64,000 nt of DNA, taken from the NCBI RefSeq assembly GCF_031458255.1, contig NZ_JAVDYC010000001.1, positions 7,302,501 to 7,366,500 of the forward strand, read 5' to 3'. This DNA is from Catenuloplanes niger (GTDB lineage Bacteria > Actinomycetota > Actinomycetes > Mycobacteriales > Micromonosporaceae). Under the pieces are notes generated by a model. That model worked only from the letters and a program-made list of their open reading frames with translations. It ran no database searches and was not told the DNA's origin. Made by a program: the position numbers and the translations under genes. This document shows positions 38,189-47,074 of the stretch, in pieces; the stretch's first letter is position 1; every line of letters starts with the position of its first letter.

Positions 38189-38740
38189 TCAGTCGTCGGC
38201 GGCGCCGGAGTCGTGCTGCACAGGTAGGCCGGCGGAGCAGCGGATCCGCAGCTCGGACTCGGACTCCGCGTTCTCGAACTCGACCCGTGCCTCGCGGGCC
38301 GGGCCGCGCTCCACCCGCGCGATGGACCAGCCCGGCGCCGCCGACCAGGTGATCAGTTCCGCGCGGCCGTCCGGGGCGCAGCCGGCCACGGCCGTGCCAC
38401 CGGACACCGCGAAGGACCTCCGCCGGTCCGGCGCCGGTGACGCGTCCGGCGCCGGTGACGCGTCCGGCGCCGGTGACGCGGACGGCGCCGGTGACGCGGA
38501 CGGCGCCGGTGACGCGGGCGTCGACAGCGACGGCGCGGCCGGTGACGGGTGCGCGGCGGACGGCGACGCGGGCGGGGACAGCGAGTCCAGCGCGGCCAGC
38601 ACCTCCCGCTCGGAGAGCACGCCGCCGGGCGTACCGGTGATGCTCTCGCCGATCAGGCGGACGGCCGCCAGGCCGATGAGCGTGGCGACGACCGCGGCGG
38701 CCAGCCACCCGGCCACGGCGAGCACGGTACGGCGACTCAT
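38189..38740 (-). CDS. Membrane-anchored protein with SPAP repeats
   Basis: 183 residues from ATG 38740. An N-terminal membrane anchor (RTVLAVAGWLAAAVVATLIG) is followed by a Pro/Ala/Ser linker encoded by an 18-bp tandem repeat (ASPAPS/ASPAPD units), then a ~70-residue C-terminal domain with two Cys (GGTAVAGCAPDG...LRIRCSAG) that may form a disulfide outside the membrane. Function unknown. It is divergent from the response regulator (102 bp apart) and could be part of its regulon. Confidence 0.68.
   Translation of the reverse strand: MSRRTVLAVAGWLAAAVVATLIGLAAVRLIGESITGTPGGVLSEREVLAALDSLSPPASPSAAHPSPAAPSLSTPASPAPSASPAPSASPAPDASPAPDASPAPDRRRSFAVSGGTAVAGCAPDGRAELITWSAAPGWSIARVERGPAREARVEFENAESESELRIRCSAGLPVQHDSGAADD
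38432..38521. repeat. 18-bp coding tandem repeat
   Basis: Five or more copies of GGCGCCGGTGACGCG(T/G)(C/A)C inside the minus-strand gene 38189-38740, keeping frame and encoding the ASPAP linker. Copy number can change in 6-residue steps. Confidence 0.75.
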
Positions 38741-38842
38741 GTCCCGACTATGCCGCACACCCCGCTAACGGACGGACAGGCCGGGGATAAGGGACGGTTA
38801 AGACGGCCGGGACCGGCGCGCGCAGCGGCTAACCTGCCAGGC

Positions 38843-39523
38843 GTGGCCCGACTGCTCCTGATCGAGGACGATCTGACGATCCGCCTGCCGTTGGTCCGCG
38901 CGCTCACCGAGCGCGGGCACGCGGTCGCGGCGGCCGGCACCGCGTTGGACGGCGTCCGCCTCGCGCTCGACGAACGGCCCGACCTCGTCGTGCTCGACCT
39001 GGGACTGCCCGATCTGGACGGCCGCGAGACGCTGCGCATGGTGCGCGCGGTCAGCGCGGTCCCGGTGATCGTGGCCACCGCGCGCGACGACGAGACCGAG
39101 ATCGTCCGGGTGCTCGACGCGGGCGCGGACGACTACCTGGTCAAGCCGTTCAGCGCGGCGCAGTTGGACGCGCGGGTGCGCGCGGTGCTGCGGCGCGGCG
39201 CACCGGCCGGCGACGCCGACGCCACGATCACGGTCGGCGAGCTGCGCATCGACCCACGCGCGCGGGTGGTCACGCTCGCGGGTGCGCCGGTCGAGCTGAC
39301 GCCGCGCGAGTTCGACCTGCTGCACCATCTGGCCGGGCGGGCCGGTGAGGTGGTCACCAAGCGGGACCTGCTCACCGAGGTGTGGCGGATCCCGTACGGC
39401 GGCGCGGACAAGACCGTCGACGTGCACATCTCCTGGCTGCGCCGCAAGCTCGGCGAGAACGCGGCCGCGCCCCGCTACCTGCACACGGTCCGCGGCGTCG
39501 GCGTGCGGCTGAGCGCACCGTGA
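38843..39523 (+). CDS. OmpR-family response regulator
   Basis: 226 residues from GTG 38843. Receiver domain: LLLIEDDLTIRLPLVRAL (acidic pair), phosphoacceptor Asp in LVVLDLGLPDLDG, Thr in VATARDD, Lys in YLVKPFS. DNA-binding winged helix: GAPVELTPREFDLLHHLAGR, DKTVDVHISWLRRKLGE, YLHTVRGVGVRL. Forms a two-component pair with the overlapping kinase (4-bp overlap). Confidence 0.93.
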   Translation: MARLLLIEDDLTIRLPLVRALTERGHAVAAAGTALDGVRLALDERPDLVVLDLGLPDLDGRETLRMVRAVSAVPVIVATARDDETEIVRVLDAGADDYLVKPFSAAQLDARVRAVLRRGAPAGDADATITVGELRIDPRARVVTLAGAPVELTPREFDLLHHLAGRAGEVVTKRDLLTEVWRIPYGGADKTVDVHISWLRRKLGENAAAPRYLHTVRGVGVRLSAP

Positions 39524-40806
39524 GGGGCCGGCTGGCGCTGCTGGTCGCCGCGACCACCGGCCTCACCATGATCGCGTTCCTGGTGCCGTTGGCGATGCTG
39601 CTGCGCGACGTCGCGGCGGACCGGGCCACCGTCACCGCGACCGCGGACGCGCAGGCCATCGTGTCCGTGGTCGGCGCCGCCGACGCGCCCACCGTGCGCC
39701 TGACCGTGGACCGGCTCGCGCTCGCCGCCGGCCGGCCGGTGACCGTGTTCCTCGCGGACGGCACGGTGCTGGGCGACCCGGTGGCGCCCACGCCCGCGAC
39801 CCGGCTCGGCGCGACCGGCCGCAGCCTCACGGCCCGGACCGCGGACGGCGGCCGGGAGATCGTCATCGCGGTCCAGGGCCGAGCCGAGGGTACGGCCGTG
39901 ATCCGCACGCTCGTCCCGGCCGCCGAACTGCACCGGGGCGTGCTGCGGTCCTGGCTGCTGCTGGCCGTGCTCGCGGCGGTGCTGGCGCTGCTCGGGCTGG
40001 CCGTCGCGGACCGGCTGGCCCGCGCGCTGGTCCGGCCGATCGTGGCGCTCTCCGAGGTCTCGCACCGGCTGGCCGGCGCGGAGCTGACCGCGCGCGCCCA
40101 GCCGGCCGGGCCGCCCGAGGTGCGCGAGGTCGCCGGCGCGCTGAACCACCTGGCCGGCCGCATCCAGGAGCTGCTGCGGGCGGAACGGGAACACGTGGCC
40201 GACCTGTCCCACCGGCTGCGGACGCCGCTGACCGCGCTGCGGCTGGAGGCCGAGTCGATGCGGGACCGCGACGAGGCCGCGCGGATCCAGGCCGCGGCGG
40301 ACGGCGTGGAGAGCGCGGTCACCGCCGTGATCCGGGCCGCGCGCGCCGCGACCTCGGCCGGCGCGGTGACCGCGGGGGAGTGCGACGCCGCGGCCGTGGT
40401 CGCGGACCGCGTCGAGTTCTGGAGCGTCCTGGCGGAGGACACCGGCCGGGGCGTGACCACCGAGATCGCGCCCGGCCCGCTGCCGGTCGCGCTGACCGCG
40501 GACGATCTGGCGGCCGCGGCCGACGCGCTGCTCGGCAACGTCTTCGCCCACACGCCGGACGGCACCCCGTTCACGGTACGGCTGCGCCGCGCGCCGGCCG
40601 GCGGCGCGACGCTCACCGTGGCGGACCGGGGCCCGGGCATCCCGGCCGGACCGGTCCGCCGCGGCGCGAGCGGCGGCGGTTCGACCGGCCTCGGCCTGGA
40701 CATCGCCCGCCGCGCGGCACAGGCGGCCGGTGGCCGGCTGGACCTGGCCGCGCCCGACCACGGCGGCGCCGCGATCACGCTGCACCTCGGCCCGCCGCGC
40801 GCCTGA
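39520..40806 (+). CDS. Sensor histidine kinase
   Basis: 428 residues. Two membrane helices (near 5-25 and 145-165) enclose a ~115-residue extracytoplasmic sensor. Then HAMP, the H-box ADLSHRLRTPLTALRLEAES with phosphoacceptor His, and an ATPase domain with N-box-like ALLGNVFAHTPDG, DRGPGIPAG (G1) and GGGSTGLGLDIARR (G2). The signal is unknown. It is coupled to the response regulator and faces a PepSY protein gene. Confidence 0.92.
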   Translation: MRGRLALLVAATTGLTMIAFLVPLAMLLRDVAADRATVTATADAQAIVSVVGAADAPTVRLTVDRLALAAGRPVTVFLADGTVLGDPVAPTPATRLGATGRSLTARTADGGREIVIAVQGRAEGTAVIRTLVPAAELHRGVLRSWLLLAVLAAVLALLGLAVADRLARALVRPIVALSEVSHRLAGAELTARAQPAGPPEVREVAGALNHLAGRIQELLRAEREHVADLSHRLRTPLTALRLEAESMRDRDEAARIQAAADGVESAVTAVIRAARAATSAGAVTAGECDAAAVVADRVEFWSVLAEDTGRGVTTEIAPGPLPVALTADDLAAAADALLGNVFAHTPDGTPFTVRLRRAPAGGATLTVADRGPGIPAGPVRRGASGGGSTGLGLDIARRAAQAAGGRLDLAAPDHGGAAITLHLGPPRA

Positions 40807-40954
40807 GCCCGGCTGTGCCGGCCGGCCCGGTGGCGCTCGCCACGGCACCGGTGGGACCGGTCCGGCCTGCGGTGGCGCCGGTGGCCGGTGGCCGGCTGGG
40901 CCTGGCCGGCCGACACCGGCGGGGGACGGCGTGGGCCGGTCCCGTCGCGGGTCG

Positions 40955-41455
40955 TCAGTCGTCGTCGCCGTGGCGTCCGCCGTGGTCGTCGTCGCTGTCG
41001 CGGCCGCCGCGGTCGTCGAGCTCGTCGTTGATCACTCGGCCGGTGGCCTTCTCGACGTCGATCTCGCGGCGGCCGTCGCCCGTGGTGAACTCCACCTTCC
41101 AGGTGGGGACGTCGTGGACGTCGTCGCTCTCCACCTCGCGCACGGTCCCGAAGCCCAGGTAGGCCCGCGCGATCGCCACCGCCCGCTCCCGGCTCACCGG
41201 CCCACCGGCGACCGGCGCCGGCGCCGACGAGGCGGACGCGGACGAGGCGGACGAGGACGGCGTGGCGGACGAGGGAGTGGACCGGGGCGTGACCGGGCCG
41301 CCGGTGGTCGGGGGCGCGGACGGCGTGGCTGCCGCGCCCAGGCCGCTGGTGGCGCTGCCGGAGTCGTCGCTCAGGCCGGCGGCCACCGCGGTGCCGCCGA
41401 AGCCCAGCACCAGCGCGGCCCCGGCCACCGCGGCCAGCATCGTCGTGCGCTTCAT
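40955..41455 (-). CDS. Secreted PepSY-domain protein
   Basis: 166 residues. Signal peptide (TMLAAVAGAALVLGFGGTAV), a Ser/Thr/Pro/Ala linker, and one PepSY domain (SRERAVAIARAYLGFGTVRE, DVPTWKVEFTTGDGRREIDV, TGRVINDELDD), with a His/Asp-rich C-terminal tail that could bind metal. PepSY proteins are often linked to protease inhibition or to two-component systems; the adjacent convergent RR/HK pair fits that association. Confidence 0.85.
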   Translation of the reverse strand: MKRTTMLAAVAGAALVLGFGGTAVAAGLSDDSGSATSGLGAAATPSAPPTTGGPVTPRSTPSSATPSSSASSASASSAPAPVAGGPVSRERAVAIARAYLGFGTVREVESDDVHDVPTWKVEFTTGDGRREIDVEKATGRVINDELDDRGGRDSDDDHGGRHGDDD

Positions 41456-41556
41456 GGTCGTACCTCCGTGGGTTGATCGGTCGTCGTGGTGTCGACGACC
41501 ACCAGAGGTTCGCCCGTGACGGGATAGCGGCGCGCTGTGCGACGGGTAAGGCGAGG

Positions 41557-42048
41557 TTAAGACATCAGCGCGGCGATCAGCATCAGCGCGACCGACAGCG
41601 TGGTCGCGACGGTGCGCAGCGCGTGCCACCGGGCCCACGGCTCCTCGAACCAGCGGCGCACCGAGCTGGCCTCCGCGTCGGTCGCGGAGACCAGGTCGAC
41701 CGCGTCCAGCCGGTTGTTCAGCGGGATGTTCGCGCCGACCGTGACGCCGAAGCCGCCCACGATGTAGAGCACGGAGGCGGCGAGCAGCAGGCCGCCCACG
41801 GCCGACCAGCCGTCCTGCAGGCGGAGGATCAGCGCCAGCGGCAGCAGCACCAGCGGTCCGAGGAAGGCGACCAGGAACACCGGGTTCACGATCGCCACGT
41901 TGATCGACTGCATGGCGCGCAGGTAGCCGGTGTCGCCGAGCCGGCCGAGGCCCCGGTTGGTGACGAACGAGAACGAGAAGAACAGGCCGGCGATGAGCGC
42001 GGTCAGCGTACCGGCCAGCACCAGCGTCGCGTCGGCGAGTAGATCCAT
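41557..42048 (-). CDS. DUF1772-family membrane protein
   Basis: 163 residues from ATG 42048, four membrane helices. LFFSFSFVTNRGLGRLGD, AMQSINVAIVNPVFLVAFLG and GANIPLNNRLDAVD are features of the DUF1772/anthrone-oxygenase-like family. Activity unknown. It is divergent from the LysR regulator across 127 bp and is its likely target. Confidence 0.82.
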   Translation of the reverse strand: MDLLADATLVLAGTLTALIAGLFFSFSFVTNRGLGRLGDTGYLRAMQSINVAIVNPVFLVAFLGPLVLLPLALILRLQDGWSAVGGLLLAASVLYIVGGFGVTVGANIPLNNRLDAVDLVSATDAEASSVRRWFEEPWARWHALRTVATTLSVALMLIAALMS

Positions 42049-42175
42049 GGCAGGGACGGTACGCGGCCGAGTCACGCCCGGCGTACCCGCGAAGGTGTGT
42101 GTTTACCGGCCGAACGTCCATCCGAATCGATCGACATGCTTGTCTCCGTCAGGACGGCGGTAGCAGAATCGGCGG

Positions 42176-43084
42176 ATGGGCGACCGCCGTGAGCCGAGCA
42201 TCCACCAGTTGCGGCTGCTCCTCGGCCTCGCCGCCCACCTCCACTTCGGACGCGCGGCCGAGGCGCTGCGGATCAGCCAGTCCGCGCTCAGCATGCAGAT
42301 CCGCGCGCTGGAGGACCGGCTCGGCGTGCGGCTGGTCGAGCGCACCAGCCGGACCGCGGAGCTGACCACGGCCGGGCGCGCGCTGCTGCCGGCGATCGAG
42401 GAGACCGTGGCGGCCGTCGACCGGCTGCTCGAGGCGGCCGCGGCCCGCAGCGCCGACCTGGACCGCGAGCTGATCGTCGGCGCGGTCGACACCGAGGCCG
42501 CGATGCCGCACACCGCCGCGATCCTGCGCCGGGTGCAGACCGGTGAACCGCCGATCCGGGTGAGCGTGCGCAGCATCGGGTTCGTCGACCAGATCCGCGC
42601 GCTGACCAGTGGCAAGGTGGACGTCGCGTTTCTCCGGCCGCCGCTGCCGCCGGGCATCGAGTCGCTGCAGCTGGCCACCGAGCCGCGCGTCGCCTGCCTG
42701 TCCGCGAACGATCCGCTCGCCCGCGCGGGCCGCCCGGTGCCGCTGGCCCGGCTGGCCCGGCACCCGGTCCTGGACGTGCCGGCCGGCGTACCGCGGGACT
42801 GGTGGTCGTTCTGGGCCGCCGACCCGCGGCCGGACGGGGCGCCGGTCACCTACGGCCCGGTCGTCGGCGACCTGGAGACGCTGTTGCGGGCGGTCGCGGA
42901 GGGGCGCGGCATCGCGTTCCTGCCGGCGGCGGCGCGCACCATGTTCGCCCGGCCCGGTGTGACCTATGTGGACGTCACCGGCCTGCCACCGTCCACCTCG
43001 GCGCTGGCCTGGCTCGCGGAGAACTCGTCCGCCCCGGCGATCGCGGCCATCCGCGCGGCCGCCTGGAGTCTGCTGAAGACCTGA
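42176..43084 (+). CDS. LysR-family transcriptional regulator
   Basis: 302 residues. N-terminal HTH: LRLLLGLAAHLHFGRAAEAL, ISQSALSMQIRALEDRLGVR, LVERTSRTAELTTAGRALLP. The effector-binding domain is a periplasmic-binding-protein fold (VDVAFLRPPLPPGIESLQLA). The ligand is unknown. The ATG lacks a strong ribosome site. It should control itself and the divergent DUF1772 gene. Confidence 0.9.
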   Translation: MGDRREPSIHQLRLLLGLAAHLHFGRAAEALRISQSALSMQIRALEDRLGVRLVERTSRTAELTTAGRALLPAIEETVAAVDRLLEAAAARSADLDRELIVGAVDTEAAMPHTAAILRRVQTGEPPIRVSVRSIGFVDQIRALTSGKVDVAFLRPPLPPGIESLQLATEPRVACLSANDPLARAGRPVPLARLARHPVLDVPAGVPRDWWSFWAADPRPDGAPVTYGPVVGDLETLLRAVAEGRGIAFLPAAARTMFARPGVTYVDVTGLPPSTSALAWLAENSSAPAIAAIRAAAWSLLKT

Positions 43085-43099
43085 GATCCGGCCCGCCGC

Positions 43100-43142
43100 C
43101 GCGCCCGCCGTCCCGCCACCCGTTGGCGGGACGGCGGGCGCG
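43100..43142. terminator. Strong bidirectional hairpin after LysR gene
   Basis: Perfect 19-bp stem (43100-43118 with 43124-43142) with a 5-nt loop CCCGT, between the convergent LysR gene and the membrane protein gene at 43149. The longest perfect stem seen in the window. Confidence 0.85.
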
Positions 43143-43148
43143 CCCCCG

Positions 43149-44258
43149 TCAGAACCAGCCGGACGTGTCGTCCAGCCGGTCCGCGAACTCGAGACCGGCG
43201 ATCACCTCCAGCGCCTCCGCCTGGGTGCCGGACACGCCGTCGGACTCGGTGTTCGCCAGGATGCGTACGTTGCGGTGCGTCATGTCGACGCTCCAGCGAT
43301 CGCCGTCCGACTGCGCGGACACCCGGTACGGCCCGGCCGTGTGCGTGTGCGGCCGGTCGTCCGCGGTGGTCGTGCCGTGGCCCTCGAACAGCAGCCGCCG
43401 CCGGCCGTCGCCGACGCCGATCGTGCCGTACATGAACGGGACGACATCGCTGTCCGACCGGAGCGTGACCGCGCGTTCCCGCACGGCCATCCCGGCCGGC
43501 AGGCCGGTCACCCGGAACGGCAGCCGGACGAGACGGGACCGGTCGAACCGCACCCGCAGGACGTGCGCGACGGCCTCGTCCTGCGTGCCGGCCTGCACCG
43601 TCGCCCGCGCCCACAGCCCGTCCACCGGCTGCCAGGTGATCCAGAACAGGCCGGGGAACGCCCGCACGACCGCGGGCCGGCCGCCCACGCCGGCGTCGAC
43701 GCCCGGCGGTGTCTCGCCGCCCGGATCGGGCCGCCCGAACGACGCGGTCTCCGGCGGCAGGTCCGCCTCGTCCCGGGCGAGTGTCACGGCGAGGCGGAAC
43801 TCCGGCAGCGCGGCCACCACCGCACTCTCCACGCCGGGACCGGAGCTCAGCGTGGTTTCGAACGCGGCACCGGCCAGTGCGTCCACCGAGAAGTGCACGA
43901 CGCCGGGGTCGGTGCCGACCAGGTCGGGGCGGGTGATCGCACCGGGCTGCCCGGCGTCCGGCATCAGCGCGAGGTTCTGGTTCACCGGTTGCGGCCGGAC
44001 GTAGGGCGCCGGCGACGGCGGCACGGACGAGACGGCCGGGACCGCGGTGGGCCGGCGCGGCAGCACCGTGGCCGCGGCCGCGCCGACCGTGACCACGGCC
44101 GCCGCCGCGAGCGTCGCGCCGAGGATCTGCCGCCGGGTCCGCCTCCGCCGGCCGCGTACCAGCGCGGCGCTCAGCAACAGCCCGGCCTCGATCGGCCGTC
44201 CGGCGTCCGCGCGGGCCCGGAGGCTCTCGGACAGCAGCGTCTCACGATCGGCGGACAT
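43149..44258 (-). CDS. Single-pass membrane protein, partner of SigE-family sigma factor
   Basis: 369 residues. A short cytoplasmic N-terminus (~50 residues, with a basic stop RGRRRRTRRQ), one membrane helix (LGATLAAAAVVTVGAAAATV), and a large extracytoplasmic beta-rich domain (DSDVVPFMYGTIGVGDGRRR, GPYRVSAQSDGDRWSVDMTH). The start overlaps the sigma-factor gene by 17 bp, so it may be its anti-sigma or regulated partner, but no zinc-binding anti-sigma motif is seen. No family recognised with certainty. Confidence 0.72.
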   Translation of the reverse strand: MSADRETLLSESLRARADAGRPIEAGLLLSAALVRGRRRRTRRQILGATLAAAAVVTVGAAAATVLPRRPTAVPAVSSVPPSPAPYVRPQPVNQNLALMPDAGQPGAITRPDLVGTDPGVVHFSVDALAGAAFETTLSSGPGVESAVVAALPEFRLAVTLARDEADLPPETASFGRPDPGGETPPGVDAGVGGRPAVVRAFPGLFWITWQPVDGLWARATVQAGTQDEAVAHVLRVRFDRSRLVRLPFRVTGLPAGMAVRERAVTLRSDSDVVPFMYGTIGVGDGRRRLLFEGHGTTTADDRPHTHTAGPYRVSAQSDGDRWSVDMTHRNVRILANTESDGVSGTQAEALEVIAGLEFADRLDDTSGWF

Positions 44259-44739
44259 CGGCGGTCTCCCCTCGGCCGGTCAGGGTCTGCAACCTGTCCA
44301 GGGCGCGTTTCGCCTGGGTGCGGACGGTGCCCTGACTGCACTGCAACAGTTCCGCGATGGTCGCGTCGTCGTAGTCCTCGTAGTACCGCAGCACGATCAC
44401 GGTCCGCTGCCGTGGTGACAGCCGGGTGACCAGCCGCCACATCGCGTCCCGTTCGTCGGTCTCGGCCGCGGCGTCCCGCACGCTCGGGGTCTCCCGCACC
44501 GTGTCCACGCTGACCTCACGGTTCATCAGCCGGCGCCGCCACGAGTGGTGCGCGTTGACCAGCATCCGCCGGACGTAGAGGTCCGGCCGGTCCACCGCGC
44601 CCACCCGCCGCCATCGCACGTAGGCGGTGGCGAGCACGTCCTGCACCAGGTCCTCGGCCCGGTGCTCGTCGCCCGTCAGCAGCCGCGCGAACCGCACCAG
44701 GGCCGGGCCCCGCGCCAGCACGTACTCATCGAACGTCAC
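44242..44739 (-). CDS. SigE-family ECF RNA polymerase sigma factor
   Basis: 165 residues, GTG start. Region 2: ALVRFARLLTGDEHRAEDLV, QDVLATAYVRWRRV; region 4: RLSPRQRTVIVLRYYEDYDD, IAELLQCSQGTVRTQAKRAL. This is the short actinobacterial SigE-type ECF class. It lies 16 bp after an aminotransferase gene on the same strand and overlaps its downstream membrane partner. Confidence 0.88.
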   Translation of the reverse strand: MTFDEYVLARGPALVRFARLLTGDEHRAEDLVQDVLATAYVRWRRVGAVDRPDLYVRRMLVNAHHSWRRRLMNREVSVDTVRETPSVRDAAAETDERDAMWRLVTRLSPRQRTVIVLRYYEDYDDATIAELLQCSQGTVRTQAKRALDRLQTLTGRGETADVRRS

Positions 44740-44755
44740 GCCCCATGAAACGCGG

Positions 44756-45892
44756 TCAGCCGGCCGCCGCGTAGACAGCCCGGCGAGAAATCCTGGACAG
44801 GATCTCGGTGAGGACGTCCGGCGCGGTCGCGAAGTTGATCCGGATGAAGCCGGCCGTCGCCGGGGAGAACTCCGCGCCCGCGCTCACCGTGACGCCCGCG
44901 TGCCGGAGCAGGTCGCCGGCCGGGTCCGGGCCGAGTGGTGAGCCGGTGCAGTCGAGCCAGGCGAGGTAGGTCGCCTCCGGCGCGCGGTAGCCGGCCGCCC
45001 ACGGCAGCGTCGCCGCCCACTCGGTGACCCGGTCGCGGTTCTCGGTGAGCAGCGCCATCAGCCCGTCCAGCCAGGGGCCGGCCTCCCGCCAGGCCGTGAC
45101 GGTGGCGACCCGCCCGTGCAGGCCGGGCTGGCCGAGGTAGTCGAGCGGCAGCGCGGCCAGCGCCGTCCACAGGCCGGCGTGCCCGACGTGGGCGACCGCG
45201 CAGCGTACCCCCGCAATGTTGAAGGCCTTGGTGGCGGACGTCGCGGTGATCGTGCGGGCCGCGGCGTCCGCGGAGAGCGACGCGAACGGCAGGTGCCGGT
45301 GCGGCGCGTAGACCAGGTCGGCGTGGATCTCGTCCGCGAGGACCACCAGGTCGAGTTCCGCGGCGGCGGTCGCGAGCGCGTCCAGCTCCGCGCGGGTGAA
45401 GACGTGGCCGGTCGGGTTGTGCGGGTTGACCACGACCAGCATGGCGCAGCCGCGCAGCGTCCCCAGGAGATCGAAATCATCCGGCGGTACGACCGGGAGC
45501 GGTACGACGTGCCGGCCGGCCCGGGTGATCGAGGCCAGGAACGGCGGGTAGTTCGGCACGTGGATCGCGATCCGGTCGCCGGGCCGGGTCGCGTGCTCGA
45601 TCACGACCTGCAGCGTCTGGATCAGGTCGGAGAAGATCCGGGTCCGGCCCGGCGCGGGCGTCCAGCCGTGCCGCGCCGCCATCCGCTCCTCGAACGCGGC
45701 GATCACCGGGTCGCCGTCCGGCCAGTGCGGGTAGCCGAGGTCGGTGAGTTCGGCGAGGCGCCGGCGGATGACCGGGGCGGGCGCGAAGTCCATGTCCGCG
45801 ACCCAGGCGCCGAGCGTGCCGGGCGGCAGCGAGCCCCATTTGACGCCGTGCCCGGACCGCAGCCGGGCGGTGTCCACCGCGAAGTCGCTCAC
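44756..45892 (-). CDS. MalY/PatB-type PLP-dependent aminotransferase / C-S lyase
   Basis: 378 residues, class I/II aminotransferase fold. GVKWGSLPPGTLGAWVADMD at the start is typical of MalY/PatB cystathionine beta-lyases; NPHNPTGHVFTRAELDALA and DEIHADLVY hold the cofactor Asn/Asp, and TATSATKAFNIAG carries the PLP-binding Lys. Likely cleaves C-S bonds of cysteine conjugates. It overlaps the upstream DinB-like gene by 4 bp. Confidence 0.88.
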   Translation of the reverse strand: MSDFAVDTARLRSGHGVKWGSLPPGTLGAWVADMDFAPAPVIRRRLAELTDLGYPHWPDGDPVIAAFEERMAARHGWTPAPGRTRIFSDLIQTLQVVIEHATRPGDRIAIHVPNYPPFLASITRAGRHVVPLPVVPPDDFDLLGTLRGCAMLVVVNPHNPTGHVFTRAELDALATAAAELDLVVLADEIHADLVYAPHRHLPFASLSADAAARTITATSATKAFNIAGVRCAVAHVGHAGLWTALAALPLDYLGQPGLHGRVATVTAWREAGPWLDGLMALLTENRDRVTEWAATLPWAAGYRAPEATYLAWLDCTGSPLGPDPAGDLLRHAGVTVSAGAEFSPATAGFIRINFATAPDVLTEILSRISRRAVYAAAG

Positions 45893-46356
45893 GACCGGAC
45901 CCCGCTCCGCAGCGCGTCGCGCAGGATCTCCATCTGGCCGTGGTGCTGGGCCAGTTCCTCCAGCACGTGCAGCAGCGCGCCGCCGCGGGTCAGTGTGCGC
46001 GGCGGCCCGGCGTAGGCGGCCGGGGGAGTGCCGCGCAGCGGTGCGTCACCGGTCAGGCCGGCGACGTCCGCGGCGAGCCGGTCGCGCAGCGCGCGCACCT
46101 CGGCCAGCAACGGCGCGACCGGACCGGTCGCGGTGAACTCGGCGTCCCGGTCGCGCGGGACGGCCCGGCCCGCGACGAGCGCGCCGGACCAGTAGTCGGC
46201 CACGCCCACGCAGTGTGTCAGCAGCGCGAACGGCGAGTTGGCACCGGGCAGCGGCGGCGTCGTGTTGGCCAGCTCGTCGCCGAGCTCCGCCACGATCGCG
46301 GACATCCCGCCGAGCGCGCGTCCGGCGAAGTAGAGGTAGTCATCCGTTGATATCAA
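45889..46356 (-). CDS. DinB-like / DUF664 protein
   Basis: 155 residues, four-helix bundle type. His residues at helix positions (LLTHCVGVADYWSGALVAGR; LEELAQHHGQMEILRDALRS) match the three-His metal site of DinB/mycothiol-dependent maleylpyruvate isomerase-like proteins. Members with known function act in thiol-dependent (mycothiol, bacillithiol) detoxification. Directly upstream of, and overlapping, a C-S-lyase gene, which fits thiol-conjugate metabolism. It is divergent from the CGNR regulator. Confidence 0.8.
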   Translation of the reverse strand: MISTDDYLYFAGRALGGMSAIVAELGDELANTTPPLPGANSPFALLTHCVGVADYWSGALVAGRAVPRDRDAEFTATGPVAPLLAEVRALRDRLAADVAGLTGDAPLRGTPPAAYAGPPRTLTRGGALLHVLEELAQHHGQMEILRDALRSGVRS

Positions 46357-46422
46357 TCCGGCCTCCGGGCGTCTGCGTCACCGCCTCAGCCGGTGACGGC
46401 AAGAACCATTGCGCGGGTACGC

Positions 46423-46443
46423 GTCACCTGTCAAGGTGGTGAC
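46423..46443. promoter_or_regulatory. Palindrome over the CGNR gene ribosome site
   Basis: GTCACC (46423-46428) and GGTGAC (46438-46443) with inner ACCT/AGGT pairing (46426-46437), directly before the GTG at 46444. It could be an operator for autoregulation or a hairpin masking the ribosome site. Confidence 0.45.
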
Positions 46444-47001
46444 GTGGAGTTCGTGTTCATCGGCGGGAACCTGGCGCTCGACCTGCTCGGCACGCTCAAG
46501 TGGCGCCGCACCGAGCCGCTCGAGGGGCTGCGCACGCCCGACGACGCCGCGCGCTGGGCGGTCGAGGCCGGGCTGGTCACGGTCCCCCCGGCGCTGACCC
46601 CGGCCGACGTGGAAGCGCTCCGCGCGCTCCGGGAGAGCGTCTATCGCCTGGTCGAAGCCGTGCGGGTGGGCACGCCGATCCCGCCCGCCGACCGGGCCGC
46701 GGTCAACGCGGCCGCGGCCGGCCCGCGCGTCCTGGTCAGCCTCGCCGGCCTGGACGCCCGCCGCACCGGCGCGGCCGCGGCCATCGGGGCCGAGGTGGCC
46801 GTCGCCGCGATCACGCTGGTCGCCGACCTGCACGCCGGCCGCGGGCCGCACCTGCGGGAGTGCGAGCGGCAGGACTGCACCCGGCTGTTCCTCGACCGGT
46901 CGAGGGGCCGCACCCGCACCTGGTGCGGCATGAGCGAGTGCGGCAACCGGGTCAAGGCGGCGGGCTACCGCGCCCGCAAGGCCGCGGTCCGCGGCGCGTG
47001 A
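46444..47001 (+). CDS. CGNR zinc-finger transcriptional regulator
   Basis: 185 residues from GTG 46444 (AAGGTGG upstream). The N-terminal ABATE-type stress-sensing domain starts FIGGNLALDLLGTLKWRRTE. The C-terminal CGNR finger has CERQDCTRLFLDRSRGRTRT then WCGMSECGNRVKAAGYR, with four Cys. Such proteins are predicted single-component regulators. It is divergent from the DinB-MalY operon (87 bp), its likely target. Confidence 0.88.
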   Translation: MEFVFIGGNLALDLLGTLKWRRTEPLEGLRTPDDAARWAVEAGLVTVPPALTPADVEALRALRESVYRLVEAVRVGTPIPPADRAAVNAAAAGPRVLVSLAGLDARRTGAAAAIGAEVAVAAITLVADLHAGRGPHLRECERQDCTRLFLDRSRGRTRTWCGMSECGNRVKAAGYRARKAAVRGA

Positions 47002-47074
47002 CACGACGGACCCCGTGTCCGTCGCTGACCGCCGGCCGCGCGGCCAGGATGAGGCGCGAGGGAGAGGAGCACCC

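Noticed and set aside
37874-38352. Arg/Gly/His-rich frames on the plus strand
   Set aside because: Created by the 20-bp repeat and the antisense of the membrane-anchored protein gene; no family or start support.
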